From NCBI GenBank assembly GCA_946615295.1, contig CAMOHL010000061.1:1-5469 (forward strand): DNA of 5,469 nucleotides, in the 5' to 3' direction. The translations under genes and the position numbers were made by a program. Shown here piece by piece: positions 5,429 to 5,469 of the stretch (position 1 is its first letter; every line of letters starts with the position of its first letter). This DNA comes from an uncultured Clostridia bacterium. Its GTDB lineage: Bacteria > Bacillota > Clostridia > Christensenellales > UBA1242. The notes beneath the pieces are model-generated. The model was not told the DNA's origin and searched no databases. It worked only from the letters and a program-made list of their open reading frames with translations.

Positions 5429-5469
5429 ATGGCAACACAAAAAAATACAAAGAAAAGAAAAGTAATTAG
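5429..5469 (+). CDS. rpsK: 30S ribosomal protein S11, 5' end (partial)
   Basis: Only 13 full codons are present, encoding MATQKNTKKRKVI, and the window ends inside the next codon (AG). A short Lys/Arg-rich N-terminus is normal for S11, a small-subunit platform protein that contacts 16S rRNA near the E site. Identification rests mainly on position straight after rpsM, since so little sequence is visible. AAGGAG (5417-5422), overlapping the rpsM stop, lies 6 bases before the ATG. No stop codon occurs in the visible part. Confidence 0.8.
   Translation, partial: MATQKNTKKRKVI

Overview
This window is the distal half of a bacterial spc ribosomal-protein operon running into the start of the alpha operon, all on the + strand. 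The order is rplR (3' end only), rpsE, rpmD, rplO, secY, adk, map, a small KOW-domain gene, infA, rpmJ, rpsM and rpsK (first 13 codons only). A KOW-family gene between map and infA matches the Bacillota (Firmicutes) arrangement, as with ybzG in Bacillus. The DNA is AT-rich, arginine is mostly AGA, and Shine-Dalgarno (SD) sequences are strong. TGA is used as a stop (adk) and tryptophan is TGG, so the standard code applies and a Mycoplasma-type code is excluded. I infer a low-GC Bacillota member, most likely a clostridial lineage; the species cannot be named from this sequence.

Region 1 (1-2743) encodes ribosomal proteins L18, S5, L30 and L15 and then the translocon pore SecY. Genes are 8-13 bp apart, except that rplO and secY share one base (TAATG). 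Region 2 (2744-2844) is an AT-rich 101-bp gap with an all-A/T inverted repeat at the secY stop and a weak promoter candidate ahead of adk. Region 3 (2845-4854) encodes adenylate kinase, methionine aminopeptidase (overlapping adk by 4 bp at ATGA), the KOW protein, IF1 and L36. Region 4 (4855-5049) is a 195-bp spacer, much longer than the other gaps. Region 5 (5050-5469) is S13 and the start of S11, normally followed in this gene order by rpsD, rpoA and rplQ.

The genes serve one programme: ribosome assembly (L18, S5, L30, L15, L36, S13, S11), initiation (IF1), N-terminal Met removal (Map), membrane insertion and secretion (SecY), and adenylate balance (Adk).

The least ordinary stretch is the 195-bp spacer. 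It holds a 13-bp stem (4863-4875 with 4922-4934) that closes a smaller hairpin, then a good sigma-A type promoter (TTGAAT-17-TATAAT), then a small GC-rich hairpin between the predicted transcription start and the rpsM SD. I do not recognise the large structure as a known riboswitch or ribosomal leader, so it is the best candidate for something undescribed. Other points of note are an unusual S13 C-terminal tail, a long charged N-terminal extension on S5 and a shortened zinc-binding LID in Adk.
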